Source: Hippophae tibetana (lineage: Eukaryota; Streptophyta; Magnoliopsida; Rosales; Elaeagnaceae). Taken from it: a DNA stretch of 64,000 bases. Each line of letters begins with the position of its first letter. Within the stretch, counting starts at the first letter, position 1. The notes beneath the pieces were generated by a model. It did no database searches and was not told where the DNA came from. It saw only the letters and a program-made list of their open reading frames with translations. Made by a program: the position numbers and the translations under genes. The DNA is taken from assembly GCA_037013495.1 (NCBI GenBank), contig CM072806.1:30754001-30818000 (forward strand). Reading direction: 5' to 3'. Shown here piece by piece: positions 47,096 to 58,992 of this stretch.

Positions 47096-47390
47096 GTGTT
47101 TCAAATTGGACCTACACAAATTTGCTCTTTCTCTTCTTCTATAAACTCTATTTTTTTCACACCTCGAAACACAAATAATTTTGAAGGTACCTCTAAAATT
47201 TTTGAAAGTTTTAATATCAATATCAACAATGGTGATAAAGGACATAAATGTCATTTAGACCTAGGTGAAAGCGTTAATATGATGCTTTATTTATTATACT
47301 TGTAGCTAGGAGTGGGTGGGATGAAACCTATAACCATGTTCCTACAATTAGCAAATAAATCTCTAATATATCCAAAAGGCATGGGTAACT
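47096..47390 (+). pseudogene. Element G protease remnant
   Basis: It encodes CHLDLGESVNMMLY, then (after a stop) LGVGGMKPITMFLQLANKSLIYPKG. This corresponds to the DLGAS site and following segment of the gypsy protease. It is the only coding homology left in G. Confidence 0.75.
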
Positions 47391-48984
47391 TTTCTTTTTC
47401 TTTATCTTTATGTTTTAATTTATATTTGTTATAATGAGAAAATGTAGATTCTAGATAGGAGTAGAGGAAAGTTACATAAATTTAGGCAATTTTAATTTTA
47501 TATTAAATATGTGTTTACATTTATTTTTATTTATTTGCATTCATTTAGTTTATTTATTGGTTTAGAGATAGTTAGGTTCATTTCAAAAAACAATTGGCAA
47601 AATTATCATGCTTTTAGTTGATTCTAAGAAAATGATTGAGTTTTAGCACTATTGGATTGATGAATTGAATCATGTCATGGAATAATGTGATAATTAGTTT
47701 ATTTTTACCATATTTTTTGTTTTATGATTCAATATTTAAATTGAGATAAACCCAAAATTGGAGTTTAGAAATCAAATATTGGAGACTACTTTGTGCAAAT
47801 ATTTTGAGCCTTCATCATTCCATCTATGTGATAATATTTTTTCTACTCCTTTAAACACTCTTCGTATTATTCAAATTGTTAGATGATCTTTATAAGTTTT
47901 GCATTGAATGTTAGGATTTTTAACATCTAACGAAATGTCATGTACTTATTTTTATTACTTAGATTGAATGATTTGAGTAAAATTAAAAGTATATGCCTAT
48001 TTAATTCATGAATGACTTCCAATATATATATATATATAGAAAGAAAGAAAATATAAAAATAACAAAATTAACTGCTCACCAAAATATACAAAATATTTAT
48101 AAAATGTATATGGGACTAGTCTCATAAAAAATGTATAAAAGAAGAGAGTATAAAAAAAGAGGAAAAAATTAAGAGTGTAAACTAAATACTATCTCAAAAT
48201 TCATTCAATATTGTGAGAAATAACTATTACAAAATAAAGATAGAAAATAAATCCCTTTAAAGTCATTACATTTTCATTTATTCTTTAAAGGCGTATACTT
48301 GATACTCATACTTGATGATTTTACTTGTACTTGATGATTTTAATTGATACATAAAAATATTATGTGATTTATTTATAAAACCTTTCATTTGATTTCTTTC
48401 ATAAGAACCCTGTTATACACTATGCTAACTCATTAGTTCATTTCTTTACATAACTTCTATTTGCATATAACTTTGATTGAGTGCTTGAACCTATAGGATC
48501 AGTGTAATATTGAGAATATGACTTGTGAGGATAAATCAATATTGATATGTTTTTGATATGGAATATGAACTTGTGGTTTTCAACTCACTATTACAATTAA
48601 CTATGAATTTTGGGATTTTAATTTAACATACTTTAAATTTTGACTATGAATTTAAAAGATACTAAAAACATGAGAAGTTTTATATTTTTATTACTTTGTT
48701 ATTTTTCATTTTTACATTTACTTTTTAAAAAATTGTCTTTATTTTGTTATTTGTTTATTTTTGTTATTTCTTTTATATTTTGCATTCAATTTGATGTTTG
48801 TGGGTGTCATCATTGAAAGCCCTCACGAGAATTAAACTCATCCACTAGTACAACCTAGGGGTTTAAAGGCTTTTTGCATTGCTAAGTGCAACCATATTAA
48901 TTTGATTTAAGATAGTTTAATTTATTTATTTTAGTTTTTATCGTTTTCCTTGCTAAAGACTAGCAAGAATCTAGTTGGTGGTTG
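47391..48984 (+). other. Element G 3' noncoding region and polypurine tract
   Basis: It follows the 3' noncoding region of the intact element (10740-12326) in order: AATGTAGATTCTAGATAGGAG, GGAGACTACTTTG, CTGCTCACCAAAAT, CTCACGAGA, CAACCTAGGGGTTTA and CTAGTTGGTGGTTG against the LTR. No gene is present. Confidence 0.7.
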
Positions 48985-50667
48985 TGATGAGTGCTTAAAG
49001 AGAACTATATTACGTTATTTATTTTCACTTTAATGTCAAAAATATATTTGTATTTTCATAATTCTATCATTATTTTAGCAAATCTATATTTTCGAAATCA
49101 CAATTATGTTTTGTTGTTTTTTAAGTATTTTTAGCTTCAAAATGATTCAAATAATAAATACTTAAAGAATGATACTTGAAATCACTCAATTGCCACTTAG
49201 GAGAATAAAAGAATATACATGTAAGCCTTACAATAAAATTCAATCAAACATAAGGCAGTGAAAGAAAAAGAAATTGGAGAAATGCAATTTAACACGGGTT
49301 AAGGTGACAGTTATTGTGTGCCATAGTGTGACCTTCATGTATCATGATTTTATGTGTACCAAAACAAATGCAGGTCGTGGCATGGATAGAAATGGGTCTT
49401 GGCATGCGATTTCACGATTCACATTTTTTTTCCTTTTATCAATTTTTCTTCAACTATATAAACGCCCTCATTCAGTATTAAAAACAACAAAATCAAAGGT
49501 TCTTTTGTGTTTTTAGATAGTTTTTTAGTTTTAATTTTAGCAACTTAGAAATTTAGTTAGATGTAATTTTATGTAGTATTTTTTATTCAATAAACAATAC
49601 AGGCATATCTATCTTGAGGTTTTCCAAATCACATATTGCTATTAAAGTTATCTGTAAAAATATAATTGAGATATCAATTTTAATTATGTTATATTATTTA
49701 CATAATTAATTTTATGTATCATTTGAATGTTATTTTTAATTTATTCATCATTTATTAAATATAAGTATGTTTGTATGAATATTACTATGCGATATTAGTT
49801 ATATTGTTATACTTGTGAAATATTAATTTAGATAAATATTTTTATAAAATAAATTGATTTTTATTTTTTTCATTTAAGACTTGCTCGAAATTTATTATAA
49901 AAAAATATATTGACAATATATTTTTTGTAATAGATTTAAAATCTAAAAGTTAGATTTTACCATCTCATTTTCCAGATCTAATTTAGAGTCATGATTCTAT
50001 TTCAAATATTTTTACAAGATTTATTATTGAAAAATATATTAAGAACATATTTTTCGTAATAGATTTAAAACATAAAAGTTAGGTTTTAGATACATGAAAT
50101 TAAAATATAATTTAAACACCTTAAATAAGAGTCTGAATTTTGTGCTTTGTCTTGATGAGTGATTTAGATGATTTGTTATTTCTAGAAATAATTCATAATT
50201 TAATTTAAATCAATTAGTGATCATGGTCTTAGGATATTAATTGGTTTTTATTAACAAGAATATGATACCTTCCTTAGGGTATTTTGTTTTTACAAAAATG
50301 AAAATAAATCAATAATATTAATTTATAATATTTTATTACCTAATTAATTTTAAACAAGAATGATTAACTAACTAATATATCCCATAAATTTTTCATTGAG
50401 TGTTAATTATTTTTCTATCTAATATTTGTTGAATCATTTCTACTTTTATCTTTAATTTTATGTTATTAGTTTTGATTTTTCAAAACACAAACAATTGTAA
50501 CAGAATGTTTAGGTTTATTTTTTGTTTTTAAGAGTTTTTTTAATTATTTAAAATTAATTCCTCCTTAGACTAACCTTGGAAGTATACATATTTCTTTTTA
50601 TAAAGTGATTCATGTACTTACGAGCTATTATAAATTTTACAAAATTTGACTATCAAGTTTTTGTACA
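48985..50667 (+). repeat. Element G 3' LTR
   Basis: It starts TGATGAGTGCTTAAAG and ends near TTTGTACA at 50667. The TATA box CTATATAAA is near 49455. Its upstream part (49200-49420) lacks the 16-bp array of the intact family. Confidence 0.8.
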
Positions 50668-51083
50668 ATAGTAGCCCATCCAGTTTTTCACTCCAAAATT
50701 AAGCATGTAAAGCTTGATGTTCATTTTTCTCGAGAACGTGTTTTGGCTAAGAAATTGTAGGTGTGCTTTATTCCTAGTTCTGAGCAACCTGCTAATGTTC
50801 TAATTAAAGTATCACCTGCACCTCAATTTGTATTTTTGTGTGGAAAACTAAGGGTACAATTGATGCCACTAAATTTATAAGGTGATGTTAATGTGCAGGC
50901 TAATAAGGAGGAAGTTATACCAGTTCATAGTAGTGCAGGCAGTATGCACTATAGTGCAATAAAGCCTAAGGTGCTAGTGTGTGCAACAAATGCAAATGTG
51001 AAGGATAGTACAAAAAGTGTAGTGAAAATAAGTGCAACTAGTGTAATAAGTGCATGTGCAGTTGATCGAGATCCATTACAGGT
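50668..51083 (+). pseudogene. Copia F RNase H C-terminus and polyprotein tail
   Basis: It encodes HPVFHSKIKHVKLDVHFSRERVLAKK and FIPSSEQPANVL, the end of a copia RNase H, with stops at two places. It follows element G and resumes copia F. The tail (50893-51083) shows no domain. Confidence 0.8.
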
Positions 51084-51088
51084 TGTTA

Positions 51089-51404
51089 TATTATGAATCT
51101 TTTGCACTATCTCAAGATTATTGTATTTATTCCACTTATTTGTTGACTTTTTTAGACTATCTCTTGGATATAGGATCATGATATATTTGGTATGAAATAT
51201 CTCTTTGATATAGGATCACGGTATAATAAGTAAGAAATATCTCTTTGATATAGGATCACGATATTTAGACATGTTATTAGCAAAATATTTATTATCTCTT
51301 TTGTGTGTGTGTGTGTGTGTGTGTGTATTTACTTTATCGAATCAATACAATAAAATATTCACCAATTCTCATTCCATTTCTTAGTTCTCTTCTGTAATTT
51401 AGTA
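51089..51404 (+). repeat. 5' LTR of copia H
   Basis: It contains three successive copies (about 45 bp apart, 51150-51265) of ATCTCTTTGATATAGGATCA, then a (TG)12 tract (51302-51326). It ends just before the primer site. Confidence 0.8.
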
Positions 51405-51600
51405 TGGTAACAGAGCAAGGTTTTCTCTAAAAAATATTTCAAATACAAGTCTCATTCCAAACATTTAAACGCCAAAAACAAAAATTCAAGTATGGACTCA
51501 TCCAATCCATTCTTTGTTCATCATTTAGATAATAACTCACTAAATACAACACATGGATTTACTTCAAATCAATTGTAGCAACTTACTTGTGCCTTGTTTT
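51405..51600 (+). pseudogene. Copia H primer site and gag start
   Basis: The primer site at 51405-51416 is one base off the tRNA-Met consensus. At 51493 MDSSNPFFVHHLDNNSLN is the beginning of a copia gag. Nearly all of gag and protease is deleted after this. Confidence 0.7.
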
Positions 51601-52650
51601 AGATGACACCAAATCACACCACCAATAATGATAATGTATATGTAAATGATACAAGACTTGGCTACAAGGAAGATGATTGGCTCAAATAAGCAACATGGTT
51701 GTCTTTATTACATGTCTCTGCTGCAAAGGATACTTACCTCTTATCAATTTTCTCAACCTCCCAACTTGTGGCACATGCATTTTGGATGTCCATCTCCGAC
51801 TAAAACTAGTATCATCGTTATTGTCTCCCAATAATAAGGTTTCCTTTGATAATAATTGTAATTTTTTTCCTATGGCTAAAAAAACTAGATTTCCTTTTCT
51901 GTCTAGTTTTATATCAACTCATACTTCATTTGATTTACTGCATTGTGATATTTGGGGTCTTCATAAAATTCCTACACGCTCAGGGGAAAGTTTCTTTCTC
52001 ACTATTATGAAAGATTTTACAAGGTGCACATAGGTATTTCTTAGGCATTTTAAATCAAAACTCAAACTATTTAACAATCCTTATTTGCCTTTATTCATAC
52101 TCAATTTCATGCTTCCGTTAAGGCCATTCAAGTAAACAATGGCTTTGAATTTCTATCCATGCAAAATTATTTTCAATCATATGGTATAGAATATCAGTGT
52201 ACTTGTGTCTGTACTCCATAAAAAAATAGAGTAGTTGAACAAAAGCATCATAATATTCTAACTGTTACACGTGCTTTGCTCTTTCAAACTCGACTTCCTC
52301 TTACTTTTTTATTGTGAATGCATATTGACAGCTATATATCTCATTAATCGACTCCTTAGACCATTACTATCCAATAAGTCACCTTTAAAAATTTTGCACA
52401 ATCATCCACCATCACTTTATTATTTGAAATTTTTTGGTTGTTTATGTTATGCAATTGTTGTTCATCTTATCCATAAATTTGAACTACGTGGTAAACAATG
52501 CATTTTTTTGGGTATCCCACTGGTGAAATAGATTACAAGCTTTATGATTTAGAGACATAAAAAAATTTGTTATTCAAGATGTCAAATTTTGTGAAACCAC
52601 ATTTTTTTCAGTTTCTTCTCAACTTGATTCTAGTTTTGTTTTACCAATTT
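51601..52650 (+). pseudogene. Copia H pre-integrase and integrase
   Basis: Segments are LWHMHFGCPSPTKTS, HTSFDLLHCDIWG (first catalytic Asp), VEQKHHNILTV (catalytic Glu), YLINRLLRPLL and KSPLKILHNHPPSLYYLKFFGCLCYA. Several stops and shifts are present. Confidence 0.82.
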
Positions 52651-53089
52651 TTTTGCATGATGCCAAAAATAGCTTCCTTTTCTCTTACAATTCTAACGTA
52701 CACACTTCACCATCTCACAATCAACTACTAAGTCCTTGCTCATATGCCCTTAACAGAAAACAGCAAAACTTGAGGGATAGATTCTAAGAATTATTACTTC
52801 AATAATCTTAGTTGACTAAAACTTTACCAAAAACATCCTCTTTCTTCCAATATGCCTCATACAAACTAACTAGGCTTCCCTAACCCCCTATATGTCAATT
52901 CACTAATCAAAATCAACTTATAACATAGCATAAAGACTATTTTGTCTACTTAAGCCAATCATTCAACCTCGATACTCGGTTTAACATCAGGTACCCAATA
53001 TCCTCTTTCTCATTATATTTTATGTTCATGTCTATCTTTTACCCACTATACCTTTCAAGCTAACATTACACATCATATCGAACCTCACT
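52651..53089 (+). other. Copia H linker
   Basis: This is the variable region between integrase and RT. I see no domain in it and many stops. Confidence 0.5.
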
Positions 53090-53540
53090 CTTATGCTCAA
53101 TCTATCCTTGATCCATATTGGAAAAATGCAATGAAAGCAAAATTGACAACATTGGAGCAGAATAACACTTGGAGTATGGTTCCTCTACTAGCTAGTCATA
53201 AACTCATTAGCTTCAAGTAGGTCTACGAAATAAAATATCATTTTGATGGTAATATTGATCATTATAATGCTTGCCATATTACCAAGCTCACTACACTTCA
53301 TTGCCTTCTTACTATTACTTCCAAATGTCATTGGTTCATCCATCAATTAGATGTTCAAAATGATTTCCTTCATGTTTATTTACAAGAGGTAGTATTTATG
53401 GAACCTCCACCTAGTCTTCACCAACAAGGGGAGAATATTATGTATAGACTTAATTAATCCCTCTACTGTCTCAAACAAGCATCAAGAAACTAGTTTTTTT
53501 ACATTTTCTACTTCCATTTGGAAAGCTGATTATCAGTAGA
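53090..53540 (+). pseudogene. Copia H reverse transcriptase, N-terminal part
   Basis: Motifs are SILDPYWKNAMKAKLTTLEQNNTWSMVPL, HWFIHQLDVQNDFLHVYLQEV and MEPPPSLHQQGENIMYRL. It stops near 53540 where element I begins; the remainder is at 57723-58730. Confidence 0.82.
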
Positions 53541-53679
53541 CAAAATTTGATTCATTACTTAAGTAAAGAGTATTTAAGTCATGATTTAAAGTGATTTTTT
53601 TCTTAAAACCGATTTATAATGAATTTCAAGTCGGTATGCTTCTTAATCAACTCAAAAAATAGCAAACATAATAAAAAAA

Positions 53680-53950
53680 AGCTTTTATTGATGTGGAAAC
53701 TGATGCTACACTTAGACTTGCATCAGTTGATGTGGAAACCGATACTTTGTCCCTCGCGTAACATCGGTTGCCATATTAATCGATTTATAATGTGTAGCAT
53801 CAGTCCTACATGTCAACCAATGCTACACATAGGATTTAGTATCGGTTTCACGTTTCAATTGATGCTACACGTGGCTCGTATCGGTTGATGTGTACAACCG
53901 ATACTACATCCTATGTGTAGCGTAAGTTGGCACATAGGACCAACACTACA
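53680..53950 (+). repeat. Left subterminal repeats of CACTA element I
   Basis: Direct and inverted copies of 10-15 bp based on GATGCTACAC, CATCGGTTG and GTGTAGCATCAG recur about eight times. This is the usual transposase-binding layout of CACTA ends. Confidence 0.65.
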
Positions 53951-54645
53951 CATGTTTTTTCCTTTTTCTTTTTCTTCCCCCCATTTGTTGACATTTTAAT
54001 TGTCTCCCCATTTCCCACACTACAACTCGTGTATTCTAAATCTTCTTTCTCCATTTTCGGCCACTTCCAACCACCATTACCGGCACTGTTTGTTGGGGTT
54101 TGTTCCTCTCTAGTTTCTAATTCAGTTCTACCATTTTTTAAGCATAATACTCAATTTTTTCTTACCCATTTTCCTTCACTTTCTCACTTACCAAACACTC
54201 TTTTACTTCATTTTCTTCACTTTATCACTCGTGTCACTCTTGTAAGTATTTCTATGAATTATTTTACACTTATTATTGATATTTTATATTTTTATATAAC
54301 TTTGTAAAAAAAATTCATTTTAATGTATATTATGTGTTTTTTATTATTCATATTTTTTTGTGTTATGTACATTGTGTATTTTTATTCAAACTTAGAAGAG
54401 AAGAAGGTATTTTTTATTTATTTATTTTAATTAGTTTTATGTATTTTATGTTTTATATATATTAATTTATTTTAATCTTAATTTTTTAACATTATTATTA
54501 TTACATGCATATATGAAATACATGAAATATATATTATATTAATATATTGTTATGTGTTATTTTATGTGTATATTATATATATTATTAATATATTTTATGT
54601 GTATTTTATGTTTTAAGTAAGTTATGTATTTTTATTATTATTACA

Positions 54646-54684
<39 letters not shown>

Positions 54685-54903
54685 TATTATATATTATATA
54701 TTATTAATGTTATAATAATTTTATTAATTATTTATATTTTATGTATTTATTTTTATACGATGTTTTGATAGATATTCTAATAATTTATAATTTTATATAT
54801 AATAATAGCTTAAATATATTGGTAATTAATACATTTATATTTTATTAGATACATATTTAATTAATATATTTAATGTCATCAATAGAAAATAAAAAAATCT
54901 TGG
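53951..54903 (+). other. CACTA I: untranslated AT-rich region
   Basis: A pyrimidine-rich stretch (53950-54240) is followed by very AT-rich DNA with an (AT) run at 54649-54680. No domain is found, and the open frame at 53927 looks incidental. Confidence 0.5.
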
Positions 54904-55740
54904 ATGTCAAAGTATAGAATTGAACAAGACTATATTTCTGGAGTTAAAACTTTCTTGGAATTCGCCGATAAAAATAGTAATAATGAAATTAGTATGATTC
55001 GATACTCATGTGTTAAATGTAAAAATGAGAAATTTCATTATATTGATAAGGTTAAATATCATCTTATCTGTAGTGATATTCTTTTAAGTTATAAGTGTTA
55101 CTATTATCATGAAGAATATATTGATAATACTCATAGAGAAGAGATAAATACGGATGTGAGTAGATTATATACATCTTATCAGAATAGGCACTACATACAT
55201 AATGTATAGATAGAAAAATATGTTTCATGTTGTTGAAGATGATCTCGTAACCTTTTAAAACTTCTAGAGGGTGCCGAAAAGCCGTTGTATCCAGAGTGCA
55301 AGAAATATAATAAAATGTCAGGATTGGTTCATTTGTACAATGTGAAGGCAAAAAATAGTTTTTCTGATAAGGGATTCATAGAATTACTAAATGTACTAAT
55401 AGATATGTTTCCTAGGGGCAATGAGTTGCCATCTTCAATGTATGAAGTGAAGAAATCTCTTAGTCAATTTGGTATGGAATATCATAAGATTCATACATGT
55501 CCAAATGATTACATTCTTTATAGAAAAGAATATGAGACATTAGATGATTGTTCGATGTGTAAATAATCGAGATGGAAATATGCTACAAATGAGACAACAC
55601 CTAAGAAAGGCATGCCTACAAAGGTTCTTTGGTACTTTCCTCCAATTCCTCACTTTCAAAGGTTTTTCAAAAGTAAAGAGACATCAAAGATGTTGACTTG
55701 AAATTCAGAGAATCAACCTGATGATTTTTCAATATTTATG
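54904..55740 (+). pseudogene. TNP2-type CACTA transposase, N-terminal remnant
   Basis: 54904-55209 encodes the transposase-associated domain (YISGVKTFLEFADKN, IRYSCVKCKNEKFH). 55260-55566 encodes LYPECKKYNKMSGLVHLYNVKAKN, GNELPSSMYEVKKSL, MEYHKIHTCPNDYILYRKEYE. Homology continues in another frame to WYFPPIPHFQRFFKSKETSKML. The catalytic DDE region is entirely missing. Frame shift near 55210 and a stop at 55564 confirm a dead copy. Confidence 0.82.
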
Positions 55741-56931
55741 TAATAATGTATGATATACTTTATTGCTTTATTATTTGTAGAAATCTATTCAAGAACAAAT
55801 TAAAAGAGGTGAAATAATCAAAGAACCATGGAAATATGTGACATATTATGCTTTTGGACCCGAGCATCTTGGTCATTTTAGGAGACGAAGCCAATATGAT
55901 GGTTATATGGAGTTTTTCAATATTTCAAAACAAAGGCCTAAGATGGTCAGTAAGGAAAAGTTGAAGAGAAATTTCACTCCTTTAAGGCCATAATGTTAAG
56001 TGATATTGCAAGTTTAAATCAATTTCAAGGTTTCCAAGCTCAATCAAAACACATGTCAGGCATGCCACCATACTACAATTAAGGCATGCTATATTGGCCA
56101 GGCATGTCACCATCCATGCTAGGTATGCCATCATCTATGCCAAGCATACCACCCATACAATCTTATAGCCAAAATCTATGCCAAGCATACCACCCATGCA
56201 ATCTTATAGCCAACATATATCCTCTATGGGATAGGTCATCCTATTGGTCCCCCAATTATGCCAGGAATGGCGATGAAATCAAGTAATAGTTCATTGCCTC
56301 CAATGCAATATGTGCATTCTTATCATTCATCACGTGAATACTTTGATGAGAATTTCCTTCCAATAGCTACCTCACATGGGAGTCCTTCTCCATTTGATGA
56401 GTCATTTGTGGTAAGATTTAAAGCTTATGTACATAGTATATTATTTTAATTTTTTTATTATTATAACACTTAAATTTTTTACAAAATATGAAATTTTGTT
56501 TTGAAAGATTCATCATTTAATGACTATGTTGCTATTGGAACAATAACACAATTGAGCAATGATCGAAACATTCATTATCAATTACCAAACCATTAGTGAA
56601 TAGTAATTGCTCAATCGTTACTCCATCATTGTCCACTACCGATGTCATCTGATGCTACCACAGTCGAAGAAGTTGTTGGACAATATATGGCTTGGCTGTC
56701 GAATCAAGTTGTGCTACATTTTAATACGGTACTATTTATTTTTACTTAAGATAAAAAAAATTTACTAGTATTACATTATTATTCTTTTATTGTTACTAAC
56801 ATATATAATACCTCTTGTTTAGTCTATTATACCAGAATTGATAAATACAACACATTCAAGATATGCAAAGCAAGTGTCTTATGAAAAATCGATGTCTAGT
56901 GGACAATCATCATGCACTAAGTCATTCAAGG
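55741..56931 (+). pseudogene. CACTA I: remnant of a second gene, Met/Pro/Ser-rich
   Basis: 55795-55990 reads like an exon (IKRGEIIKEPWKYVTYYAFG). 56080-56450 encodes Met-Pro-Ser-rich repeats (MPSSMPSIPPIQSYSQN) of the type often found in the second protein of plant CACTA elements. The assignment rests on position and composition only. Confidence 0.45.
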
Positions 56932-57204
56932 GTATGTATGTATGTATGTATGTATGTATGTATGTATGTATGTATGTATGTATGTATGTATGTATGTATG
57001 TATGTATGTATGTATGTATGTATGTATGTATGTATGTATGTATGTATGTATGTATGTATGTATGTATGTATGTATGTATGTATGTATGTATGTATGTATG
57101 TATGTATGTATGTATGTATGTATGTATGTATGTATGTATGTATGTATGTATGTATGTATGTATGTATGTATGTATGTATGTATGTATGTATGTATGTATG
57201 TATG
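56932..57204 (+). repeat. (GTAT)68 microsatellite
   Basis: This is a perfect 273-bp tetranucleotide array without an interruption. It produces long open frames on both strands (Met-Tyr-Val-Cys and Tyr-Ile-His-Thr repeats) that are not genes. Confidence 0.98.
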
Positions 57205-57246
57205 ATAAATTATATATATTTTATATAATGGAATGTATTTAAAACT

Positions 57247-57339
57247 CTTTTTAAACATATTTTGGTTTTTTCTACTAATATGTGATAAAAAAACATGCAA
57301 TGAGGCTAGCAAAAAATAAACCAAAATATGTTTAAAAAG
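57247..57339. repeat. 22-bp perfect inverted repeat in CACTA I
   Basis: Arms 57247-57268 and 57318-57339 are perfectly complementary, with a 49-nt loop. They lie 42 bp after the microsatellite. Confidence 0.85.
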
Positions 57340-57349
57340 GGTTATATAA

Positions 57350-57725
57350 TTTCAAGTTGGTTCTAGAATAGAACCAACTTAAAATTTTAATTTGGTTCTA
57401 CTAGTAAATCGACTTAAAATTTTATGTCGGTTGACATGTAAGTTGGTTTAAAATTTTAAGTCGATTGACACGTAGGAATGACTTAAAATTTAAGTCGGCT
57501 GACACATATGATCGACTTAAAATTTAAATTCGATTGACATGTAGGATTGGCTTAAAATTAAAAGTCGGTTCTACCCGTGAACTAAATTAAACTTTACAGT
57601 CGGTTCCACCCCTGAATTGACTTTGAATTTGAAGTCTCCTCATTTTAAGTCGATTCATCCAACGAACTTTAAATTCCTTTTAAGTCGGTTAATAACTCAC
57701 TTAAAAGCCTTTATTTGTAATAGTG
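57350..57725 (+). repeat. Right subterminal repeats and terminus of CACTA I
   Basis: Repeated units of the kind GACTTAAAATTTTAAGTCGG and GTTGACATGTA lead up to the terminal TAATAGTG. A perfect 12-bp palindrome (AAGTTGGTTCTA and its inverse, 57354-57380) opens the block. Confidence 0.7.
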
Positions 57726-58740
57726 ATTATTCCCTTTTCACCAAAGATAAAGGTACTTCTTTTACTATAGTCCTTATCCATATTGGTGATATACTCCTTA
57801 CATGCAATGATCTTCAAGAAATGGAACATCTTAAAATTTTATCTTCAAACACATTCGCATGAAAAATCTCGATGACTTAAAATATTTTCTAGGTATTGAA
57901 TTTTCTAGATCAAAAAAGGGAATTTTCATTTCTCAAAGGAAATATGAAATAGACGTTTTACAGGATTTAGGACTTCTTGGTGCACATTGAGACAAGTTTT
58001 CAATGGAGAAAAATCTGAAGCTTGCTTCTGCAGATGGGATCGTATTAAATAATCCAACTAAGTATAAAAGGTTGGTTGGTAGATTGATTTATCTTACTAT
58101 GACAAGGCCTGACATAGTGTACTATGTTCACACAATGAGTCAATTCATGCATAAACCCATAAAGACACATTAGGATGCAGCTTTACGCATTCTTAGGTAC
58201 ATCAAGGGTAATCTTGGTCAAGGTTTACTATTTTCTTCTACAAACAGTTTACTCTTAAGGCATTTTATGATTCGGACCGGGGAGGGTGCTCTGCCATAAG
58301 AAGATCAATTACAAGATATTGCATTTTTCTTAAAGATTCTCTCATCTCATGAAAATCTATGAAACAAGCCAATGTTTCTAGATCATTTAGAGAAGCTGAA
58401 TACTAAGCCACATCAAACACGTGCTTGTAGTTAGCATGATTACATTACATATTACAAGATTTAAAGTTTGTACAACCAACTTCTACACCCTTTTTTTTTG
58501 CAAGAAATAGTATGCCTTATACATCATAGCAAATCATGTTCTCCATGAACATATGTAGCATATTAAGATAGACTTACATTGTCGGAGAGAAACTACATGC
58601 TAGAGTGATTAGTCCTTCATATATGCCCACGTGCTTACAATTGATGGATGTGTTTACAAAAGTTTTAGGAAATGACCAATTTATGATGTTGCGTAACAAG
58701 TTGGGACTTCATGATATTCACTCTCCAACTTGAGGGAGAG
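57723..58740 (+). pseudogene. Copia H reverse transcriptase C-terminus and RNase H
   Basis: It includes SDYSLFTKDKGTSFT, HIGDILLTCNDLQEMEHL (the YVDD site is replaced by IGD), LKYFLGIEFSRSKKGIFISQRKYEIDVLQ, RLVGRLIYLTMTRPDIVY and an RNase H piece near 58280-58420. Stops are frequent. It ends at the polypurine tract TTGAGGGAGAG (58730-58740). Confidence 0.82.
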
Positions 58741-58992
58741 TATTACGAATTTTATGCATTATCTCAAGATTATTTGTATTTATTCAATTTATTTGTTGAC
58801 TCTTTTAAGAAATATCTCTTTAATATAGGATTATGATATATTCGCTAAGAAACATCTTTTTTATATGAATCCCGATATATTAGGTATGAAGTATCTTTCT
58901 CGTATATATATATATATTTGTTTACCAAATCAATACAAGAAAACATTCATCAATTCTTATTTCATTTCTTAGTTATCTTCGTAATTTATTAT
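58741..58992 (+). repeat. 3' LTR of copia H
   Basis: It is shorter than the 5' LTR (252 against 316 bp). It carries the same three-fold ATCTCTTTAATATAGGAT-type motif in decayed form and a TA run in place of the TG run. Confidence 0.78.

Larger units (their letters stand above)
45466..50667 (+). mobile_element. Short gypsy derivative G inside copia F
   Basis: It has a truncated 5' LTR, a decayed primer site (46129-46140), an internal region of 2.9 kb and a full 3' LTR. The only coding relic is a piece of protease. The 3' noncoding part and the LTR are of the same broad family as the intact gypsy element. Confidence 0.8.
53540..57725 (+). mobile_element. CACTA (En/Spm) transposon I inside copia H
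   Basis: The right terminus CACTATTACAAAT (on the minus strand from 57725) is preceded by about 400 bp of AAGTCGGTT-type subterminal repeats. The left side has a different subterminal repeat series (53700-53950: GATGCTACAC, ACCGATACTACAT). A transposase relic of the TNP2 family lies between. The precise left terminus is not recognisable. Copia RT resumes immediately after the right terminus. Confidence 0.75.
51089..58992 (+). mobile_element. Copia element H inserted at the start of the copia F 3' LTR
   Basis: It has two short LTRs (51089-51404 and 58741-58992), a primer site TGGTAACAGAGC (51405-51416), a shortened gag, integrase, RT, RNase H and a polypurine tract TTGAGGGAGAG before the 3' LTR. 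TGTTA at 51084-51088 and 58993-58997 fits a target duplication. LTR termini read TA rather than TG...CA. RT is split by CACTA element I. Confidence 0.82.

Noticed and set aside
53927..54307. 126-codon frame with Phe/Leu-rich product
   Set aside because: It is pyrimidine-rich composition in the CACTA untranslated region; no domain.
56838..57324. Long open frames of MYVC and YIHT repeats on both strands
   Set aside because: They are produced solely by the (GTAT)n array; any frame through it lacks stops.
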